64,000 bases of DNA, taken from NCBI GenBank assembly GCA_009741485.1, contig CM019214.1, positions 1,891,402 through 1,955,401 on the forward strand, read 5' to 3'. Shown in pieces: positions 56,987 through 64,000 of this stretch. Under the pieces are notes generated by a model. That model was not told the DNA's origin and made no database searches. It saw only the letters and a list, made by a program, of their open reading frames with translations. Every line of letters begins with the position of its first letter. Position 1 is the first letter of the stretch. This DNA is from Malurus cyaneus samueli. Its lineage: Eukaryota > Chordata > Aves > Passeriformes > Maluridae. Both the position numbers and the translations under genes were made by a program.

Positions 56987-59900
56987 TCAACTCCACAGGC
57001 AGATGTGCCACCTTTTCTCCTAATGTATATACAGCTACAGCCTCCCTTTTCTTGCTACAGTAAATACTATAGCAAAGTAAAGAAATAAAAAAATACTCAA
57101 CCTTTCTGGAATCTCAGTCAATGCAGAGCTCACTTTCTGTATATCAGATAGTTAGTATTGTTTACAGTATTTCTTTCTATCAGACAGCTAGATCATATCA
57201 TTTACACAGAGCAGGTGCATTTATAAAGCCTGGTTAAAAACTTTATTCTTATTTAGGTACCTGTGGCTTTCTGCACTTTCTCATTCAGTTCATGAACTGA
57301 GGATCAAATTGCCAGCTTAGAGCCTGAAGTTAACTCAATTCTCTAAAATACAGTTTTGAATCAATTAATCAAACAGAAAACCACTTATCTCCAGTTTTCA
57401 ACCATTTGAAATAGCTTCTAATTTATATTTCAGATGGGAGAAAACCAAACTAGGCCCCCATCTAGAATGACTTCCCTTAGACCCTGAAATTTCTGAACCC
57501 CTGCTAAGATGACTAATGTTAGGGAAAACTTCAAGAAAACCTGGGGGAAAAGTAAACACTCAACTTTAGAGAATGGAGTCTTCATCTGCCTGTCTATAAA
57601 AATTTGAATATTAGTATTCAAGTACTAGATATTAATAAATAACAATATAAACCCTAGATTTCTCCACTCCTGTGGCATCCTGACATGATGAATGGTTTCT
57701 CTTCTGCAGTCCCATCCAATATTCAGCAGGTCCTGAGGTGACAAATACACATTTCCTTGGGGAACAAGAAGCAGCTGCTTACAAGAAGCAGCTTCAAGGA
57801 ATTTGGTTTCAAATGTTTGCATGGGCAGAAGATTAAATATTCTTACCAGGCTTGATAAATTTTCCTGTTTTCAGCTTGATCAAAGTGTCTTTGACTTCTT
57901 TATGTGTCATGTCTCAGTGTTTTCCATAACCTTTTAAAATAATATTGTCACTTTTATCTATTCTCAAGTTGTTTCTCACTGAAGAAATATAATAAAGACT
58001 ACCTGACTATTCATTTTTATTTCCATTGGGCAGACTTCTTCTGTCTACTAATTAATGAAAGTCCAGCAAAATTGTGAGTGTGACAGGTAAGACAACATGG
58101 TTATGCACTCCTGTTGTAAAAACAGTGGAGAAGACTGGAATATGTGGTTTTATTTTAAATACCTGTAGTCACAATGGTTTTGCCATTACCAGTTGGGACT
58201 GTGAACAACAAAGCAGTCCTGAGGAAGCAAGAACTGCTTTAAAGTGACAAGTAAAAAAAAAACCCTTCATCTGTTGTGTCAATAGTCACTTTTGTAATAG
58301 ATACTAATGGAAGTTTCAAATATTGAAGCAAATGTGGAAATTTAGTAAAACTTCAATAAGTATTCCTCAGTTGAACCTGCCTTTCTCCTTGTTAAGGCAG
58401 TCAAGAAATTGCAACATTATTAAATATGAGCTTAATATGTGAAGGAAGAAGTCTACCAACTTCCAAAATAGGATTTTTTTTTGTTGTTTTTTAAAGAAGT
58501 ATTATTAAGTAATTCACCTTCATGAAGTAGCAGTGTGAAAAGTTAGGGGAGAAGCAGGCAGTAATTTGTAGGAGCACAGCTCAGGCACCTGGTGAGATAG
58601 AGAGCAACATCAGCCTGTCTCAAAACTTCTGGCAACTATTTTCTCATCTTCCATGATGCTCATGCACTGTGAGTGTGGAGTTATTAGAATTTGGTCTGAC
58701 TCCAACATTTGGGCTTGGCTAGGTGGAGTTCTCAATACTTTTAATGATGGAATCCAAATATGTGTAACACTCACCAGTCTGCAGCTGGTCCTGAAGCTCC
58801 TCTGGTTACACAGTGAGACCCATGTGTGATGCCACTTTGCCTTCTCTGCTTTGTCAACTTGCATTACATTTTTGCTTTGCTAGAGCAGTGTCACATGCTC
58901 AGACTATTCAAGTTGCTGCCAAATAACACGTCGCTTCTGTACAGTTAGAAAATTTAATGGCCAGATACATTGTCACTGAAATGCAGTCCCTTTCCAGACA
59001 TCTAGCTGCCAGTGTGATAGGAATCATTCCAGGAAAGTTTTATAATGCCATAAGCAAGACCTTCAGCCCATCACTGTGTCAAACCACATTTCTGTCAAAA
59101 TGCTGAAGTTTCTTCCTGCACTTCACGGTGACAAGCAAGTTAAATCATAACCTGCTTCCTGTTCTAATCCAACACACCTAGAAAGCACCAAGCATTCCTG
59201 ACCTTTCCAGAGCAACCAACAGATGCTTTGCTAATAACCTTTAATACAAACATCTACCTTTTCTTTTGATTTGGAAAATTCCAAATAACACCTATTTGAA
59301 GAAAAGATTTGAATTGGTGATAGCAGTAAGATTTCCAGAAGCAGTAGTAAAAGGTAATCCTTTTTGTTACCTGACAGCCCTGTTTTCTCTAGAGATTTAA
59401 ATCCAATTGGAAAAGTGAATTATTTCAGTATTGCCCTGGAATGTTCTCTACTCTTCCCACAGCATCTTCAGTTAGGCAGAAATGTGGGCTGCATCCTTAT
59501 GTGGGCAGTCTCTCTTCTCTGTGTCACAGGGGTACTGGGACAAATATCTCCAGAGCAGGGAGGTATCAGATTTGGGACTGGAGGAAATGCAGAGTCTGGG
59601 ATTGCTGCTTTTTGTAATTAGGCAGGGAAAGGCTGAGGAAGCATGAGGTCTGAGTCAGGGCACACAGAAGGTGAGTTTAAATGTGGATAGGAGAACTCGG
59701 GCTTAGCCCAGACTTGCACCCAGCTGGAGAGATTGCACTGGTGACATCTGGGAGCTCTGAATCAGCACTTAGACTGGATCAGCTTTATTGACTTTAATCT
59801 ATCTCAATTAGCCAAAGTCCAATATTGAGGCCTGTAGTTATTGCAGCAATGTGACATGCTTCTTGTGTTAAGAGCTCCCCAAGCACAGGCTACAGAGCTG

Positions 59901-61430
59901 TGTTTCTGAGGTGAGCAGGTTTCTGAGGTTTCTGAGGTGAGCAGGTTCTTCAGGTTAGAGCATCAGTTTTCCATTCCCCTGAGATCAGTGACACAGCTGC
60001 AATCATGGCACAGCCAACCTGCACCTCCCCCAAGAAATAAGCCATTATATAAATACCATTCATGAGATAGCTTTTGCTGGGCTCTCCAAATTTACATCCT
60101 ATCTCCCCCTACCTTGAATTTTTATTTGCTAAATAGCTGCATCTGTGCTTCCAGCCGTGATTTGGCTGAGCTCAGTAGATTTGACTCTTTGAATTCAGAG
60201 CAGCCAAATTATCTAGCAGCAGCAATTTCCATGCAGGTGCACCTTCTTTTCTCCTTATCCTACATTAGCTGTTGTTCTCTTTCTGGTGCTTTGTGCTAGG
60301 AGAAAGAGCACGATGCACAGAGTGTGTGATTGTGCTTTCTCCTTTACTTGTTGTGCCCTTTGCAATGAAAACCATCCCCAGAATGGGGTAAACCCAGGTC
60401 ATGGGTCATCCTGTAGCAGGGACAAGTGCCTTGCTTATTTTTCACCAGCTCTGAGATAAGCCCAAGAAGAACTTCCACAAAATCCCAAACTCTTGTGTCA
60501 CTGTTGCTGTTACCCTTGGAGGTGCAGAGCAGCCCCATGGGCCCCTCTGCAGAAGGATGTTTGCTGTTCAGTGCTGGGATGGACACAGGGAAGGGCTTGT
60601 TGCACTTGGGAAAATGAAAAAAATGCTAGGTCTTGGCTTAGTGAAGTAAAGGGGTTTTACCAGAGACAGTTTTGAGAACAGATATTTCTTTATTATGCTG
60701 ATATTCAAAGGCTATTTGATATTTGAAGTCTGCTCATTCTTATCTAATTTGCTTTGGTGTTCTAATTTTCAAGTTTTCTCCTCCAAAAGAAACAGCCTAT
60801 TACAAGTTTTAAGATCATCCTTTTAAATGCCAGTTTTGTTTCCCTGTGATTATCATTATCTGTATCCTCCAGTTGCTTTTCCTACATGAAAAAAAAATGG
60901 TAATAGTGTTCAAAACCTACTTATTCAAGGGAGCTGAGATAGACCCTACCTCTCTATTGTAATCTTTACAATGTGTCAAGACATTTTTGTGAATCTAGAA
61001 ATTTGTCTAGAATTATAGTTAATTATCTTGCTAAAATATACTAATTGCTCCATTTTGTAGGGTAACAATCCAATAAAATTAATTTGCATGTTAGATTTTT
61101 CATCCTATGTGCTAACACATTTAAATAATACGGTTTAATTTCTAATACTTTAAATAAAAAGTCAGAGGACCCTGCCCTTGCCAAAGGCTTTGGGAATTGC
61201 TGCTGCCCAGCAGCACTGCCACCTCCGAATGCTGAAAAGCCTCTTCAGGGCCAAGCTGTAAAGCAGCAGTTTCTGCTTTAAACAAAATTCCAGCCTGCCT
61301 TTCAAACCACAGTCCCCCTGGATGAAAGGTGTCATCTCTCTCACCAGCCTTCACACTTTCTTCATCAATGTGCCTCTGTCCAGTTTCCAGCCCCAGGGTC
61401 CTTATTCTGAGGAGAGCAGACACTGGAGCC

Positions 61431-62332
61431 CTCATTCCTGCAGTTAGGATCATTTCTCTGATCATTCCTGCAGTTAGGATCATTGGATCATTTCTCTGAT
61501 CATTCCTGCAGGCAGGATCATTGGATCATTTCTCTGATCATTCCTGCAGTTAGGATCATTGGATCATCTCTCTGATCATTCCTGCAGGCAGGATCATTGG
61601 ATCATTTCTCTGATCATTCCTGCAGTTAGGATCATTTCCCTGATCATTCCTGCAGTTAGGATCATTGGATCATTTCTCTGATCATTCCTGCAGTTAGGAT
61701 CATTTCTCTGATCATTTCTCTGATCATTTCTCTGATCATTCCTGCAGTTAGGATCATTGGATCATTTCTCTGATCATTCCTGCAGTTAGGATCATTGGAT
61801 CATTTCTCTGATCATTCCTGCAGAGGATCATTGGATCATTTCCTGATCATTCCTGCATTGATCATTCCGATCATTTCCCTGATCATTCCTGCAGTTAGGA
61901 TCATTTCCCTGATCATTTCTCTGATCATTCCTGCAGTTAGGATCATTTCTCTGATCATTTCTCTGATCATTCCTGCAGGCAGGATCATTTCTCTGATCAT
62001 TCCTGCAGGCAGGATCATTTCTCTGATCATTTCTCTGATCATTCCTGCAGTTAGGATCATTGGATCATCTCTCTGATCATTCCTGCAGTTAGGATCATTT
62101 CTCTGATCATTCCTGCAGTTAGGATCATTGGATCATCTCTCTGATCATTCCTGCAGTTAGGATCATTCCCTGATCATTTCTCTGATCATTCCTGCAGGCA
62201 GGATCATTGGATCATTTCTCTGATCATTCCTGCAGTTAGGATCATTGGATCATTTCTCTGATCATTCCTGCAGGCAGGATCATTTCTCTGATCATTTCTC
62301 TGATCATTTCCCTGATCATTCCTGCAGGCAGG
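61431..62332. repeat. GATC-word minisatellite, about 900 bp
   Basis: The array is built from three word types, each starting GATCATT: a 12-mer (GATCATTTCTCT), an 18-mer (GATCATTCCTGCAGTTAG, or with GCAG at its end) and an 8-mer (GATCATTG). The common unit is 18+12 = 30 bp, the longer form 18+8+12 = 38 bp, and some stretches repeat the 12-mer two or three times. It is dense in the palindromes TGATCA and CTGCAG. Long open frames on both strands here are artefacts of the 30-bp period. Confidence 0.95.
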
Positions 62333-64000
62333 AGCACAGCACATCACCCCACCCAGCCATGCTCACTCCTGGCCTTGTGTCACTTTTTTGGGTATTTTTG
62401 GGACCCCTGAACTGCAGCAGCTCCAATCTCAGCCCCCCCTGCTCCCAAAGCAGCCCCTGGAGTGTAAAACCCCCATGGACATTTCAAACACAAAGTAGCC
62501 CATAAAAATTACTGCATAGAGTTGTGTTCAGTCCTTTGACCTGTTAGCAGAACAAAATTCATCTGACCCTTTTGCTCGTTCACAAATGACTTAGTAAGAA
62601 AACCAGAGAAGATGACATTTAAGTAACAGAACTTAAAACACACTTTCAAGTATTTACCATCTTCCTTGTAGAATTTTTTAAAGTGCTAAGTGCTATGATC
62701 TCACATTAAGAAATACTCGCTCCTTTTAGAGTTGAAAGAACAAAAAGAAAACACAAAACTGTTTTCTTAATAACCAAAAATGAACTGAATGGAGAATTTG
62801 GATATTATCATCCACAGGTATGAGCCTGGTATTTCACACCTGATATCTATACATGAACTGAAGTTTTCCACAAGCCTGGTATGTGCATCTTAATGAAAAA
62901 TCATTTTACACAACTCTTCAAACAACAATATTTAATCATTTTTACAACAAAATCACTTGGTACCTCACCAGTGTTTTCTGATTTTCTTTAAATATAAAAC
63001 CAAACAATTTTAAGAGGAGCAGTTTATATCCACACCTTAATGCATATTTGATATTCTTTAAAAAGGGAAAATCCATGTGTTATGTGAAATACTTTCTATT
63101 ATTACAATTAAATGCAGCAAGAAGAGCTTGTATTTCTACAGTGTCCTCTCCCAGAAGAATCAACTTCCAAAGTAAAGAATTTTAACAAAAACTTATTTAA
63201 CTATCTTTCACAAAGCATTTTTTTTTTTCTAATTTAGATTTATAAAATGACAAGTTAACATCTCAACAGGAGAAAAAAATAGAATGTAATCTGTTTTTTC
63301 TTTTGGAATCTAGTTCCATCTTCAGACTTTCATTTTCAAAAGATGGAACACTTCTGAGATGTCTGTTTTATTTCTGAGGTAACAACTGTTCCATCTCCAG
63401 AATCAGTACTTTATTTACCACAGATACAATAGTTTATCTCCTTCCAGGCAATTAGGAATCCAGAGCTCTTGATTTCTGGGTAAATATGACAACTGTATAA
63501 CTACAAACCCAAACAGAATTCTTATGTGTTATCCATTAATTTCCTTCTGTTCTCCTAACTCTGCTACTAATTTTACAAAAATCATGAAAGTGATGTAGAA
63601 ATTCTTATTGCTGGGAGGCAGGACTCTCATTCTTTGTACAAAAATATTTTAATGTAGTTATTTAGAAATGTTACATAAGAGCATTTCAGTGATAAAATAT
63701 TTTATTAGTGTTTCTGTTTCAGTACATTGAGCAATGTATTGTGACTTTAAAAAAAAAAAACTCTAAAGTTTTCCTAACCCAGCTCCTGGCAGGCACGTCC
63801 ATGCTGATCCAGGGTGTGCTGCTGGGGATGACAAGTGATGGATCCTTTGTGTGTTTGGGCTTTTGTCACTCAAAGCATCACCCACATCACTTAACCACTC
63901 ACTCCCATGCTATGCAAAATTATCTGTATTTAAACACTTTATAAACTTAACAGAGATTGCTGACAGGATATGAGATACTTGGTGTTTGGTTGAGCACGTG
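62333..64000. other. intergenic DNA at right edge, possible 3' end of a neighbour
   Basis: AT-rich with no recognised coding exon. On the minus strand an ATTAAA (plus-strand 62931-62936) is followed by the U/G-rich string TATTGTTGTTTG, a plausible polyadenylation site. In human, SH3KBP1 lies next to the MAP3K15 5' end in the same orientation, so this could be its 3' UTR; that rests on gene order, not on sequence recognition. Confidence 0.3.

Larger units (their letters stand above)
52771..61430. other. intergenic DNA upstream of MAP3K15
   Basis: No exon was recognised on either strand. Content seen: a CR1 remnant (53391-53585), T-runs near 55780 and 55843, a duplicated 67-bp block (55862 and 56919) and otherwise unique AT-rich sequence. 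Confidence 0.7.

Noticed and set aside
61795..62076. Repetitive ORFs on both strands (LIIPAVRIIS and ILTAGMIREM types)
   Set aside because: The 30-bp period of the minisatellite keeps frames open; low complexity on both strands is not evidence of coding.
61431..62332. CRISPR-like appearance of regular direct repeats
   Set aside because: There are no unique spacers, the units are contiguous, and the host is a vertebrate.
63708..63944. 78-codon plus-strand ORF preceded by an acceptor-like TTTCAG
   Set aside because: It includes a poly-Lys run from an A-tract and shows no family resemblance; no matching donor context was established.

Overview
The window is vertebrate nuclear DNA, almost certainly from a bird. 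It is AT-rich and intron-dominated, every splice site I could place is GT-AG, and it carries CR1 LINE fragments with the avian-type 3' end plus a solo retroviral LTR. There is no operon structure, tRNA, rRNA or CRISPR array. There is an unresolved single N at 11840 and a 10-N gap at 39688-39697.

One gene is supported: the 5' half of MAP3K15 (ASK3, an apoptosis signal-regulating kinase of the MAP3K family), on the minus strand. Fourteen coding exons were placed by homology, splice sites and reading phase, from the start codon in a CpG island near 52.3 kb down to exon 14 at 963-1050. They encode about 625 residues: a low-complexity N-terminus, the thioredoxin-binding domain (exons 1-4), the TPR-rich central regulatory region (exons 5-10) and the PH-like domain (exons 11-14). 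The kinase domain, the C-terminal coiled coil and the 3' UTR lie beyond base 1. Phases join correctly at every junction from exon 1 to exon 14. The one coding problem is inside exon 1, where the reading frame breaks in a GC-rich stretch and two bases appear to be missing.

Layout: 1-9.1 kb holds exons 14 to 7, closely spaced. 9.1-17.6 kb is intron 6, with a 54-bp hairpin-forming tandem array (11.73-11.95 kb) and a solo LTR (15.3-16.0 kb) whose U3 contains four 56-bp repeats. 17.6-27.6 kb holds exons 6 to 2, including a 24-bp microexon and a candidate unannotated 72-bp in-phase cassette exon at 22018-22089. 27.6-52.0 kb is intron 1 (24.4 kb), with a T42 run, a 167-bp triplicated repeat, a 28-bp palindrome and CR1 fragments. 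51.8-52.8 kb is the CpG-island promoter and exon 1, with an AGCTC-type repeat and a C42 run. 52.8-64 kb is upstream intergenic DNA with a CR1 remnant, a duplicated 67-bp block and a roughly 900-bp GATC-word minisatellite. The far right may be the 3' end of a neighbour (SH3KBP1 by human gene order), but no coding exon was seen.

The observations most worth a second look are the 72-bp cassette exon between two thioredoxin-binding-domain exons, the exon 1 frame break, the GATC-word minisatellite and the tandem TATA-bearing repeats in the solo LTR. I see no evidence for a wholly new biological system.
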